Source of the DNA: an uncultured Prevotellaceae bacterium
GTDB taxonomy: Bacteria; Bacteroidota; Bacteroidia; Bacteroidales; Muribaculaceae
Direction of reading: 5' to 3'
NCBI GenBank assembly: GCA_900322135.1
Contig: ONYP01000017.1
Span: forward strand, 1-53,271
DNA: 53,271 bases
Under the pieces are notes generated by a model, which ran no database searches, had not been told where the DNA came from, and saw only the letters and a program-made list of their open reading frames with translations. How positions within the stretch are numbered: position 1 is the stretch's first letter; each line of letters begins with the position of its first letter. Positions 23,451 through 31,637 of the stretch are shown here, piece by piece. Position numbers and translations under genes: made by a program.

Positions 23451-23817
23451 ATGGACTTGATTAAAGTTGCAGAACAAGCATTTGCTACAAACAAGCAGCA
23501 CCCGCAGTTTTTCCCGGGTGACACAATCACGGTAGCATACCGCATCAAGGAGGGTAACAAGGAGCGTATCCAGCAGTACCGTGGTGTGGTGATTAAGATC
23601 ACTGGCGAGGGTGAGAAGAAGCGTTTCACCGTTCGCAAGATCAGTGACAACATCGGGTGTAGAGCGTATTTTCCCGCTCGAGTCTCCGTTCATCGACAAC
23701 ATTGCCATCAACAAGCATGGTAAGGTGCGTCGCGCCAAGCTGTATTACCTGCGTGGTCTCACCGGTAAGAAGGCTCGCATCAAGGAGCGCCGCATCATCA
23801 AGAAGGAGGAAGCATAA
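23451..23817 (+). pseudogene. rplS: 50S ribosomal protein L19, interrupted by a one-base frameshift
   Basis: L19 sits at the 30S-50S interface of the ribosome. The first frame (from ATG 23451) reads normal L19 up to [10 protein letters not shown], then falls into non-L19 sequence. A frame shifted by one base continues exactly with [20 protein letters not shown] and on to [15 protein letters not shown], ending at 23817. The break is in GGG at 23655-23657, where GG would restore a protein of about 121 residues. Since L19 is close to essential and both halves are perfectly conserved, a sequencing or assembly error is the most likely cause; a real mutation is possible, and programmed shifting is not known for this gene. 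A strong promoter and terminator flank it. Confidence 0.9.
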
Positions 23818-23845
23818 TCATCTCCCTCTTGAATACAACAAAACT

Positions 23846-23889
23846 GAAGGTCCGTGGCATTACCGCCATGGCCCTTCGTTTTTTTTTAC
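23846..23889 (+). terminator. rplS terminator
   Basis: GAAGG...CCGTGG pairs with CCATGG...CCTTC across an 8-nt loop (one G-T pair), followed by nine T residues. Confidence 0.85.
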
Positions 23890-24010
23890 TCACTGAGTCT
23901 TGCTCTAAAAAACAGGCACCGACTGATACGATTCAACTGGATTCCTCATTATTCTTACTGATTCTCAGAAAAAATGAGGGAAAAATTACCATTGTATAAT
24001 AAATAATGTG

Positions 24011-24018
24011 TAACTTTG
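24011..24018 (+). promoter_or_regulatory. -7 element of the amphipathic repeat gene
   Basis: TAACTTTG fits TAnnTTTG. The nearest TTG (23992-23994) is only 16 nt away, shorter than usual. Confidence 0.5.
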
Positions 24019-24086
24019 GAGGCAGAGAATGCCGAAACGCTTGAAAGGGAGTAGGCGCATAACCAGTAATCATACAGGAGATTTTT

Positions 24087-24716
24087 ATGGATGAGGAAAT
24101 GAAAAATGCCGAGCAGGCAGCCAATGAGGCACAGAACGAGGCCGGTAACTTCTTTGACCAGCTAAAGGATATGTTGAACGGCGCTACCAACGGCGAGGAC
24201 AATGTATTTGACAAACTCAAAGGCTTGTTCGAGAGCAAGGAGGGCGACCCTAGCATCTTTGAAAAAGCCAAGGACATGTTTGACGGCAAGGACGGTGAGG
24301 CTGGCATGTTTGACCAGCTCAAGGAACTGTTCGAGAAGGGCACCACTGCCGCTGGTGAGATGAGCAGTGATTTCCTGGAGAAAGCTAAACAGATGTTTGA
24401 GACCAAAGAAGGCGAGCCCAGCATTCTCGACAAGGCAAAAGAAATGTTTGGTGAAGGGGCAGCTGCTGCAGGCGAGATGATGGATAAAGCCAAGGACTTT
24501 GTGGAGAAGGGCGCTACCGCCGCCACCGAGATGGCTCAGGACCTGGGACAGAAGGCCAAGGATGCCTTTGATACCAAGGAGGGCGAGGACAGCATTCTCG
24601 ACAAGGCCAAAGACACTTTCCAGGATGTAGCCGACGCTGCCGACAACATGATGGACAAGGTGGAAGATTTCCTGAAGGACACCTTCAGCGGCCCTAAAGA
24701 CGAGGGCCAAGCCTGA
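24087..24716 (+). CDS. Amphipathic helical repeat protein (LEA- or apolipoprotein-like)
   Basis: The 209-residue protein has no signal peptide and is built from repeats of 15-20 residues in which a Lys/Glu/Asp-rich amphipathic helix carries the core (F or L)(D or E)KAK or (F)DKLK. Examples are NVFDKLKGLFESKEGDPS, SIFEKAKDMFDGKDGEA and SILDKAKEMFGEGAAAAG. It lacks Cys, Trp and Tyr. Such sequences resemble late-embryogenesis-abundant or YtxH-like proteins that protect proteins or coat membranes in stress; this is resemblance only. An AGGAG Shine-Dalgarno-like site at 24076-24080, 6 nt before ATG 24087, is unusual here. A large inverted repeat and T-run follow the gene. Confidence 0.7.
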   Translation: MDEEMKNAEQAANEAQNEAGNFFDQLKDMLNGATNGEDNVFDKLKGLFESKEGDPSIFEKAKDMFDGKDGEAGMFDQLKELFEKGTTAAGEMSSDFLEKAKQMFETKEGEPSILDKAKEMFGEGAAAAGEMMDKAKDFVEKGATAATEMAQDLGQKAKDAFDTKEGEDSILDKAKDTFQDVADAADNMMDKVEDFLKDTFSGPKDEGQA

Positions 24717-24733
24717 CCCACTTGATATAAAAT

Positions 24734-24801
24734 ACGAATTACGCGAATTAAACGAATGGCGGCGGCCAGTTTCGGGAAATTCGCGTAATTCGTGGTTTTT
24801 T
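24734..24801. terminator. Perfect 16-bp inverted repeat acting as bidirectional terminator
   Basis: ACGAATTACGCGAATT (24734-24749) is mirrored by AATTCGCGTAATTCGT (24778-24793) around a 28-nt loop, with a run of T residues after it on the plus strand and T-rich sequence on the other side. It lies between convergent genes. Confidence 0.75.
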
Positions 24802-24808
24802 TTATGGT

Positions 24809-25684
24809 TTAGTCGAGGAAACGCTTGTCGAGGTCACCGTAGCACTCGATGCGGCGGTCGCGCAAGAAAGGCCACCAGCGCCTCACCTGCTCACTGCGCT
24901 CCATGTCGATGTCGATGACCTGCATGTCCTCGCTGTCGTTGGGGGCACGATAGATGAGCTCACCTTGAGGCCCGGCGACAAAACTGCTGCCCCAGAACTG
25001 GATGCCGTTAGTCTGACCCGACGGGTCAGTTTCCAGACCCACGCGGTTGACGGTGATGACGGGCAGGCCATTGGCAACGGCATGACCGCGCTGCACGGTG
25101 GTCCATGCCTCGCGCTGCCGCTCCTGCTCGTCGGGGGTGTCGCTGCTCTCGTAGCCGATGGCGGTGGGGTAGATGAGCAGTTCGGCACCGCTCATGGCCA
25201 TCAAGCGTGCACCCTCCGGGTACCACTGGTCCCAGCACACCATCACACCCAGCTTGCCCAGTGAGGTGTTGATGGGGACAAATCCCTGGTCGCCAGGCGT
25301 GAAGTAGAACTTCTCGTAATAGGCGGGGTCATCAGGGATGTGCATCTTGCGGTACTGGCCCGCCACGCTGCCGTCGGTGTCAAACACCACTGCGGTGTTG
25401 TGGTAGAGGCCTGTAGCCCTTTTCTCAAACAACGAGGTGACGAGCACGATGCCGCACTCCCGCGCAACGGCAGCATATTCCTGTGTCACTTCGCCGGGAA
25501 TGTTCACGGCTAGGTTGAAGTTGTCAACGCTCTCCACCTGGCAGAAGTAGAGAGAGTCATGCAACTCGGGCAGGACAACGAGTTGGGCTCCCTGGCCTGC
25601 AAGTTCTTTTATTTTGTTGATGAGCGACTGGCGGTTGGCCTTGACATCGCTGCTGTTGCGTTGTTGAATGATACCTGTTTTCAT
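24809..25684 (-). CDS. aguB: N-carbamoylputrescine amidase
   Basis: AguB, a nitrilase-superfamily amidohydrolase, converts N-carbamoylputrescine to putrescine, CO2 and ammonia. The 291-residue protein has the catalytic triad in place: Glu40 (VVLPELHDS), Lys113 (YRKMHIPDDPAYYEKFYF) and Cys150 (VMVCWDQWYPEGAR). The last two stretches are characteristic of the carbamoylputrescine branch. It lies 9 nt downstream of aguA in the same direction, and the two make a complete agmatine-to-putrescine route. Arginine decarboxylase, the enzyme upstream of them, is not in the window. Predicted cytoplasmic. Confidence 0.95.
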   Translation of the reverse strand: MKTGIIQQRNSSDVKANRQSLINKIKELAGQGAQLVVLPELHDSLYFCQVESVDNFNLAVNIPGEVTQEYAAVARECGIVLVTSLFEKRATGLYHNTAVVFDTDGSVAGQYRKMHIPDDPAYYEKFYFTPGDQGFVPINTSLGKLGVMVCWDQWYPEGARLMAMSGAELLIYPTAIGYESSDTPDEQERQREAWTTVQRGHAVANGLPVITVNRVGLETDPSGQTNGIQFWGSSFVAGPQGELIYRAPNDSEDMQVIDIDMERSEQVRRWWPFLRDRRIECYGDLDKRFLD

Positions 25685-25693
25685 GATGGGTTA

Positions 25694-26740
25694 TTAGTGG
25701 TTTAAAAGTGATCCTTGGGGCAGTTGCATCGTGGCGCAGTGGAGTGAGCCGTGCTGACAGATGAGCGCACGGCAGTCGATGCCCACGACTTTGCGGCCCG
25801 GGAATGCCTGGCCTATGAGCTCACAGGCCTTGACATCATTCTCGGGCTGGCCATAAATGGGCACCAGCACCTGGTGGTTCATGACCAGGAAATTGGCATA
25901 GGTGGCAGGCAGCCGTGATATTTCGTCAAACATGGCAGCGGGCAGCGGCAACTTGATGAGGTGATAATGGTTGCCGTCGGTGTCGGTGAACTGCTTGAGT
26001 TGTTCTTCCATCTTCATCAGCGGCTCAAAGTGATCGTCATTGGGGTCATCGCAACCTGCATACAGGATGATGCCTCCAGGGGCGAAGCGCGCCAGGGTGT
26101 CGATGTGCCCGTCGGTGTCATCACCGGCAAGCTCTCCGTGGTCGAGCCACAGCATTTTCTTGCAGCCCAACCGTTCCAGCAGCTCTTTCTCGAGTGCTTC
26201 ACGGGTGAGGGCATCGTTGCGGTTGGGGGCGGTCAGGCAGCAGGTGGTTGTCATTACCGTGCCGTTGCCGTCGGTTTCGATAGAGCCTCCCTCCAGCACC
26301 AGGTCGCGATAGTTGAGAAGCGGCATCTTGAACACGCCGCGGTCGGCAAGCCTCGAGGTGGCGAGGTTGTCGCAGTCGGCGGCAAATTTCATGCCCCAGG
26401 CGTTGAATGTAAAGTCGGTGAGTACCATGCCCCCTTCCTTGACGACGGTGATGGGACCATAGTCGCGCACCCATGTGTCATTGGTGGGCAGCTCGTGGAT
26501 ATCGATGCGCTGCCAGTCGATGTCGTGGCCTAGCGCGGCTTTTACTTCTTGGGCATCGGCAGCGATGATGACCAGGCGCTCATCGTCATCGAGAATGGCA
26601 CGGGCGATTTCCACATAACAAGCCGTCACCTCGTCGAGCATATAAGCCCAGTCGGTGCCGGCATGTGGCCACGAAATGAGGACTCCGTCTTGGTAATCCC
26701 ACTCGGCGGCAAAACTGAGGTTTCTTTTTGAAGGAAACAT
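25694..26740 (-). CDS. aguA: Agmatine deiminase
   Basis: AguA hydrolyses agmatine to N-carbamoylputrescine and ammonia, feeding AguB. The 348-residue protein shows the family landmarks AEWDYQDGVLISWPH, NDTWVRDYGPI, LEGGSIETDGNGTV and GDDTDGHIDTLARF, and the nucleophile Cys335 in HGSLHCATMQ near the C-terminus. All are intact and the length is normal for porphyromonas-type peptidyl/agmatine deiminases. The same fold includes peptidylarginine deiminases, but pairing with aguB supports agmatine as substrate. No clear promoter was found in the 76 nt upstream, between it and the small gene at 26817, so it may be cotranscribed with that gene. Confidence 0.95.
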   Translation of the reverse strand: MFPSKRNLSFAAEWDYQDGVLISWPHAGTDWAYMLDEVTACYVEIARAILDDDERLVIIAADAQEVKAALGHDIDWQRIDIHELPTNDTWVRDYGPITVVKEGGMVLTDFTFNAWGMKFAADCDNLATSRLADRGVFKMPLLNYRDLVLEGGSIETDGNGTVMTTTCCLTAPNRNDALTREALEKELLERLGCKKMLWLDHGELAGDDTDGHIDTLARFAPGGIILYAGCDDPNDDHFEPLMKMEEQLKQFTDTDGNHYHLIKLPLPAAMFDEISRLPATYANFLVMNHQVLVPIYGQPENDVKACELIGQAFPGRKVVGIDCRALICQHGSLHCATMQLPQGSLLNH

Positions 26741-26816
26741 CTATTATTGTTGTCTAGTCGTTTTTCTGAATGGTCTATTTCTTGTTGTCAGTTATTGGTA
26801 TAAACGGATAGCGTGG

Positions 26817-27056
26817 TTAAATGTTGTTTCCAAACTCTTGATAACTGTCCCAGTAGGAATCCTGCGACTCGATGATCTCGTTGATGAATTCACGATAGCC
26901 GTTCTTGACATTATAGCCATTCTCCTCACACCAGACGGTATATTCCTCCTCAAAACCTTCCTCCTCGCGTCTCATCCTCTCAAACTCTTGGTCGAGTTCT
27001 GGAGTATTGCTATAGCGGTCAAGGAGTTCTCTAAGCATGTCTGAAATATCATTCAT
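26817..27056 (-). CDS. Small acidic protein of unknown function
   Basis: The 79-residue protein (starting MNDISDMLRELLDRYSNTPE) is strongly acidic with many Glu and Tyr residues and has no signal peptide or membrane helix. No family is recognised. A -7 element TATATTTG is found on its strand at 27139-27132. It ends 76 nt before aguA on the same strand without a terminator, so the two may share a transcript. Codon pattern and a normal start favour a real gene, yet no function can be offered. Confidence 0.55.
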   Translation of the reverse strand: MNDISDMLRELLDRYSNTPELDQEFERMRREEEGFEEEYTVWCEENGYNVKNGYREFINEIIESQDSYWDSYQEFGNNI

Positions 27057-27420
27057 AGTCTTTTCGTTGATTTATAGGCGGTTATGGTTGCCCTGATTGG
27101 GTTAGTACTATTACTATCGATTTTAGATGTTCAAATATAGTACATTATTTTGAAAACTCATATTAAGTTTCGTTAAAAAAAGCGATATACTATTGAATAT
27201 AGTGATTGGCCGGAGCAGCCGGGGCTTGGCCCGGTCGGGTTTAAAGGCTCCCCTTATCTCGGGATTGATGCATCTCATGAAAAAAAGTAATCGATTTTTA
27301 TTCCACTATATCATAAAGTTGTAGTAACTTTGTACCGTGTCAAGCGACATGCTGCCGCTTGACATGTGTGTGTGACCGCATGATACATTTTTAACGCTTC
27401 AATCAACGACACTAATCCCT
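27057..27420. other. Divergent intergenic region of 364 bp
   Basis: It holds -7 elements for both flanking genes (27132-27139 on the minus strand, 27325-27332 TAACTTTG on the plus strand). A GC-rich structured patch lies at 27212-27251 (GGAGC with GCTCC, inner CCGGG with CCCGG), and a hairpin (27339-27346 with 27356-27363) lies in the leader of the DUF4836 gene. Confidence 0.55.
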
Positions 27421-28938
27421 ATGAGGTGGTTGAAATTCTTTTCGCTGGTGCTGATGCTGGTGCTGATGGCTGGTTGTGCTGGAGACAATCTCGAGAAAAT
27501 GATTCCAGCCGATGCTACCGGCGTGGTGAGCATCGATGTGCATGATATTCTCAAGAAGGCCGGTATGCTTGACGATGGCAGCGTTGTCTTGCCGCAGTCA
27601 CTGAAACAAGTCATTGACGAGAACGATACCTCGCCGCTATGCATCTTCTTCAGCGACTTGCCCCAGTTAGGCATCGACACCGATAGCAAGGCCTATGTGT
27701 TCTTTACTACCAAGACCTTCGGACGCGTGCTGCTCAGCGCCCTCGAGGATCCGGACAAAGCGCGTAAAACCCTTGAGATGAGAGTAGGGGGCGAGTTTGA
27801 AAAAGTCGAAGGCCTCGACTGCATGTATGTCAAGGACAATCTCTATGTCATCAATGACAAAGTGTTGTTGGTGGGCACGGTGAACAAACCCATGGAGGTT
27901 TCGCGCGCTTCACGCGGTGCCAAGACCATCCTGGCCAAGACTGCCACCAGCATTACCGGGGAGAAAGATGTCAAGGAACTGCTCGACAACGATGCCGAAA
28001 TCAATGTGTGGCTGCAGGGCAAGGGCTTGAAGACCATCCTGGGTAAGAGTGAGGTCTATCGCGAACTCTCACAGAAAATGCCGCTCATCGAGATTTTCAC
28101 CGAGAGCGACATCGACGCTGTGACCTGTAACATTGAATTTAATGACGAGAAGGTTGACATGCAGACACGCATCCTTGCTGCCGACAACAGTGAGTATGCC
28201 CAGCTGCTCAACACCACTCTGGCAAAGCCCAGCGACGAGGTGCTCAAAGCCATCCCAAACTCGATGGATTACATCTTCTCAATCTGTGTCAAGGGGGACA
28301 ACTTTGTCCGACTCGAGCAGATACAGCAGTTGCTCAAGATGTTCGGCAAGCTGCCCTATATCGGCAGCATTGACCTGGCCAGCATCCTGGCCACGGTTGA
28401 CGGCCCGTTCACTATCGGCCTGGCGCGGGACCCGCACCTCGAGGGCGAGTGGAACATGGTGCTGGCAACGCGCTCCTCTGACCCCGATGGCGTGGTCGAG
28501 CAGATCAGCAATTTCGCCAACTCGATGGGGCAGGCGCCCGAACTCTATGAGGGTGAGTACATCTACCAGTACGACAACAAGATGATACGCATCGGGATTA
28601 TCGACGGCATCCTTTACCTCAAGGTGCTCGACTATGAGCAGACCGAGGGGTATGCCTATGAGATGACCCCTGTACGCGAGGTGTTTGACGGGTCGGTAAT
28701 AGGCTTCTTTGCCCAGACCCGCAACGACAGCATCAACGGATATTTTGACTTCGGCCTGGAAGACCCCTTCGTGGGCAAGGGCCATTTCTACACCAACCAG
28801 TCCAAGGCCAATAACACGCTGGAATTCCTGAGGTCGCTGTGCTCGATTAAGGTGAGCGACGGTTTCGGCAACGAGGACGACGACGATTCCTTCTCGTCGT
28901 TCATGTCTACAACCTTGGGGGCAGCCGGCGAAGAATAA
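27421..28938 (+). CDS. DUF4836 family lipoprotein
   Basis: The 505-residue protein carries a lipoprotein signal (MRWLKFFSLVLMLVLMAGC, lipobox MAGC). A DUF4836-like body follows, opening MIPADATGVVSIDVHDILKKAG and continuing with repeated beta-alpha segments such as VKDNLYVINDKVLLVGT and FTIGLARDPHLEGEW. DUF4836 is a Bacteroidota family of outer-membrane-side lipoproteins with no proven role. The C-terminus ends in a Gly/Asp-rich stretch. The gene stands alone, with its own -7 element at 27325-27332 and a leader of about 80 nt containing a hairpin. A 20-bp perfect hairpin follows the stop. Confidence 0.85.
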   Translation: MRWLKFFSLVLMLVLMAGCAGDNLEKMIPADATGVVSIDVHDILKKAGMLDDGSVVLPQSLKQVIDENDTSPLCIFFSDLPQLGIDTDSKAYVFFTTKTFGRVLLSALEDPDKARKTLEMRVGGEFEKVEGLDCMYVKDNLYVINDKVLLVGTVNKPMEVSRASRGAKTILAKTATSITGEKDVKELLDNDAEINVWLQGKGLKTILGKSEVYRELSQKMPLIEIFTESDIDAVTCNIEFNDEKVDMQTRILAADNSEYAQLLNTTLAKPSDEVLKAIPNSMDYIFSICVKGDNFVRLEQIQQLLKMFGKLPYIGSIDLASILATVDGPFTIGLARDPHLEGEWNMVLATRSSDPDGVVEQISNFANSMGQAPELYEGEYIYQYDNKMIRIGIIDGILYLKVLDYEQTEGYAYEMTPVREVFDGSVIGFFAQTRNDSINGYFDFGLEDPFVGKGHFYTNQSKANNTLEFLRSLCSIKVSDGFGNEDDDDSFSSFMSTTLGAAGEE

Positions 28939-28956
28939 CGACTGTAGGTAATCTAA

Positions 28957-29000
28957 CAAGCAATCAGGGTCCTCCGATGCCGGAGGACCCTGATTGCTTG
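28957..29000. terminator. Perfect 20-bp bidirectional hairpin
   Basis: Bases 28957-28976 pair with 28981-29000 over the 4-nt loop ATGC. It lies between convergent genes. A T-run is missing on the plus strand, so efficiency is uncertain despite the very stable stem. Confidence 0.75.
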
Positions 29001-29030
29001 TCATGGTTTTAGCGGATAGTCGCTTTTCCC

Positions 29031-29516
29031 CTAGAACTTGTAGTTCACGCCCAGGCCTATAACGCCCTGGTCTACCTTGCGGATGATGGTGTGGCGGTAC
29101 TCGAGGTTCACGCCCCAGTGCGGGTCAATCTCATACTCAAAACCAGCTCCCAGGTTCAGGCCGATGTGGTTGCTCTCCACATTCTTTTCTCCGTTCTTGT
29201 CGGTGACCATCGTGTAGTTCAGGCCGGCGAGAGGGTAGGTGTAGAACTGCTCGTTGCGCAGGCCGATCAGGTAGTGCGCATTGACATTCACATCCCAGCA
29301 CCCGAAGTGGTCATGATCAAAGAAATAGTTGAAGCCTACCTCGGTGCGCAGTTGGTCAATGATGCCGTACTGGTAGCGGGCTCCGATACCCATGCTCTCG
29401 ATGCGGCTGCCATAAACCAGGTTGGCACCCACTGCTGACTCGTTCTCATGTACCTGAGCACTGCCAAAGCCCACGCCAAGCATGAGCAGGCAGACTAATG
29501 TCAAAATTTTTTTCAT
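29031..29516 (-). CDS. Small outer-membrane beta-barrel protein
   Basis: The 161-residue protein has a signal peptide (MKKILTLVCLLMLGVGFGSAQ) and alternating hydrophobic strands (for example SMGIGARYQYGI, LRTEVGFNYFF, IGLNLGAGFEYEI, WGVNLEYRHTI). It ends in the aromatic VNYKF, the usual BAM recognition feature of outer-membrane barrels. Eight strands, as in OmpX or OmpW, would fit this length. It is likely an outer-membrane structural or small-pore protein; the ligand is unknown. No clear -7 element is seen just upstream on its strand. It converges on the DUF4836 gene through a shared hairpin. Confidence 0.8.
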   Translation of the reverse strand: MKKILTLVCLLMLGVGFGSAQVHENESAVGANLVYGSRIESMGIGARYQYGIIDQLRTEVGFNYFFDHDHFGCWDVNVNAHYLIGLRNEQFYTYPLAGLNYTMVTDKNGEKNVESNHIGLNLGAGFEYEIDPHWGVNLEYRHTIIRKVDQGVIGLGVNYKF

Positions 29517-29689
29517 GTCTTTCTCGTTGTTAAATGTTTATTGTTTAAATAAGTTTTGCCGCAAATAATCGGTAAAATTACATTGCCTTTTCCACTTTTG
29601 CAACACTTTAGGCCATTTTTATCGCGTTTTGGACCGATTTGGGGGTATTTGGGTAGCATGTTGCGGCAATAACGCTCCACTGCCTGCAC

Positions 29690-29715
29690 AAAAAAAGCTG
29701 CCCTTGAGAGGCAGC
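29690..29715 (-). terminator. Terminator of the downstream sigma factor gene
   Basis: On the minus strand GCTGCC pairs with GGCAGC across a 7-nt loop (29697-29702, 29710-29715), followed by a run of T residues. Confidence 0.8.
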
Positions 29716-29747
29716 CTGAAATCTTTTTACTGACATGTAGTGCGGCT

Positions 29748-30605
29748 TTAACCCAAATAGGCCTTGAGCAACTTGCTCTTCTGGCCCTTCAGGCGGCGGA
29801 TGGCCTTCTCCTTGATCTGGCGCACGCGTTCGCGCGTCAAGTCAAACTTAGCACCGATTTCCTCGAGAGTCATCTCCTGGCAGCCGATGCCGAAGAACAT
29901 CTTCAGGATGTCGCGCTCGCGGGGATTGAGCTGGTCAAGGGCTCGGTTCACTTCCTTGGAGAGCGATTCCTGGTTCAAGGTCGAGTCGGCCATGGGGGAG
30001 TCGTTGTTGGGCAGCACATCCAGCAGGCTGTTGTCCTCGCCCTCGACAAACGGCGCGTCGACCGAGACATGGCGGCCCGATACCTTCATCGTGTCGCTGA
30101 TCTTGTCAACGGGAATGTCCAGACGCTCGGCCAACTCCTCGGCCGAAGGACGACGCTCATGCTCCTGCTCAAACCGTGACTGGGCCTTACTGATCTTGTT
30201 GATCGATCCCACCTGGTTAAGGGGTAGCCTGACAATGCGAGATTGCTCCGCTAGGGCCTGGAGGATGGATTGACGAATCCACCACACAGCATAGGAGATG
30301 AACTTGAAACCACGCGTTTCGTCAAATTTCTGCGCTGCCTTGATGAGGCCCAGATTCCCTTCATCAATCAAGTCGGGGAGACTCAATCCCTGGTTCTGGT
30401 ACTGCTTTGCGACTGAAACGACAAAACGCAAGTTGGCGCTGACAAGTTTGTCAAGGGCTGCTTGATCGCCTTGGCGGATGCGCTGTGCCAGCTCGACTTC
30501 CTCATCCACCGTAATGAGTTCCTTACGGCCGATTTCCTGAAGATATTTGTCGAGGGACGCGCTCTCGCGGTTAGTAATGGATTTTGTAATTTTAAGTTGT
30601 CTCAT
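29748..30605 (-). CDS. rpoD: RNA polymerase primary sigma factor (RpoD-type)
   Basis: This is the short, 285-residue form of the housekeeping sigma factor normal in Bacteroidota, which lacks region 1.1. It recognises the TTG / TAnnTTTG promoters seen throughout the window. Region 1.2 begins [16 protein letters not shown], region 2 includes [15 protein letters not shown] and [20 protein letters not shown], the 2.4/3.0 joint reads [20 protein letters not shown], and region 4.2 ends [20 protein letters not shown]. It has its own promoter on the minus strand and a terminator. A close paralogue lies 174 nt upstream in the same direction. I take this copy as the canonical one because its 2.4/3.0 segment agrees with known Bacteroides SigA. 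Confidence 0.95.
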   Translation of the reverse strand: MRQLKITKSITNRESASLDKYLQEIGRKELITVDEEVELAQRIRQGDQAALDKLVSANLRFVVSVAKQYQNQGLSLPDLIDEGNLGLIKAAQKFDETRGFKFISYAVWWIRQSILQALAEQSRIVRLPLNQVGSINKISKAQSRFEQEHERRPSAEELAERLDIPVDKISDTMKVSGRHVSVDAPFVEGEDNSLLDVLPNNDSPMADSTLNQESLSKEVNRALDQLNPRERDILKMFFGIGCQEMTLEEIGAKFDLTRERVRQIKEKAIRRLKGQKSKLLKAYLG

Positions 30606-30630
30606 CTAACTTGTGTAGAGTTTAAGCGTG

Positions 30631-30661
30631 CAAAGATAAGGCAAATTTCTGAAATGTCCAA
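30631..30661 (-). promoter_or_regulatory. Promoter of the rpoD copy at 29748-30605
   Basis: On the minus strand TTG (30661-30659), 20 nt, TATCTTTG (30638-30631). The canonical copy can therefore be transcribed without its upstream paralogue. Confidence 0.8.
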
Positions 30662-30779
30662 GCCATTTTCCCGAAAAAATGAAAAAACCTTGCTTTTGTG
30701 GGGCGTGGAAGTCGGTTTTTGGACGGTTCCACCCCTTGATGTTCCGTCTTGTTCTCGTCGGTGCGGGCACTGGGCGGCT

Positions 30780-31637
30780 TTACCCCAGGTAGGAGATGAG
30801 AAGCCGGCTCCGCTGGCCCCTCAGGTTGCGGATGGCCTTCTCCTTGATTTGGCGCACGCGTTCGCGCGTCAAGTCAAACTTGGCCCCGATTTCCTCAAGG
30901 GTCATCTCCTGGCCGCCGATGCCGAAGAACAGTTTCACGATGTCGCGCTCGCGTTGGGGCAGTTGCTCAAGCACGCGGTTCACTTCTTGAACCAGCGATT
31001 CCTGGTTGACAGTCGAGTCGGCCATGGGGGAGTCGTTGTTGGGCAGCACATCAAGCAGGCTGTTGTCCTCGCCCTCGGCAAACGGGGCGTCGACCGATAC
31101 TGAACGGTGGTTGGCCTTTAGCGTTTCGGCCATTTTCTCGACGGGCATGTTCAGTTCGACGGCGAGTTCCTCGACCGAGGCCTTGCGCTCGTGCAGTTGC
31201 TCAAAACGCGATTGTGCCTTGCTGGCCTTGTTGACGAGCCCCACTTGGTTTTGAGGCACCCTCACCAGGTTGGACTGCTCGGCGATGGCCTGGAGGATGG
31301 ACTGGCGAATCCACCACACCGCATAGGAGATGAACTTGAAGCCTCGTGTCTCGTCAAACTTCTGGGCAGCCTTGATAAGGCCCAGGTTCCCCTCGTCAAT
31401 CAGGTCCGACAGCGACAGGCCCTGGTTCTGGTACTGCTTGGCTACCGATACGACAAAACGCAGGTTGGCGCTGACGAGTTTGTCCAGTGCGGCCTGCTCT
31501 CCCTGGTGGATGCGTTGGGCGAGTTCCACCTCCTCGTCGACCGAAATGAGTTCTTCACGGCCGATTTCCTGAAGATACTTCTCGAGAGACGCGCTCTCGC
31601 GGTTGGTGATTGATCTTGTGATTTTTAATTGTCTCAT
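30780..31637 (-). CDS. Second RpoD-type sigma factor, tandem paralogue
   Basis: The 285-residue protein has the same length and domain layout as the downstream RpoD and shares most residues over regions 1.2, 2 and 4. The differences cluster. At the 2.4/3.0 joint it reads [20 protein letters not shown] against [20 protein letters not shown], and region 3 has several changes ([21 protein letters not shown]). Those residues contact the -7 element and its flank, so promoter choice could be altered. ATG 31637 ([10 protein letters not shown]) is chosen over an upstream in-frame start because it matches the paralogue's N-terminus exactly. No TAnnTTTG element was found just upstream, and no terminator separates it from rpoD, so some readthrough into rpoD is likely. 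Confidence 0.9.
   Translation of the reverse strand: MRQLKITRSITNRESASLEKYLQEIGREELISVDEEVELAQRIHQGEQAALDKLVSANLRFVVSVAKQYQNQGLSLSDLIDEGNLGLIKAAQKFDETRGFKFISYAVWWIRQSILQAIAEQSNLVRVPQNQVGLVNKASKAQSRFEQLHERKASVEELAVELNMPVEKMAETLKANHRSVSVDAPFAEGEDNSLLDVLPNNDSPMADSTVNQESLVQEVNRVLEQLPQRERDIVKLFFGIGGQEMTLEEIGAKFDLTRERVRQIKEKAIRNLRGQRSRLLISYLG

Noticed and set aside
23640-23670. Programmed frameshift in rplS
   Set aside because: No slippery heptamer or downstream structure is evident, and no such recoding is known for L19; a consensus error is simpler.
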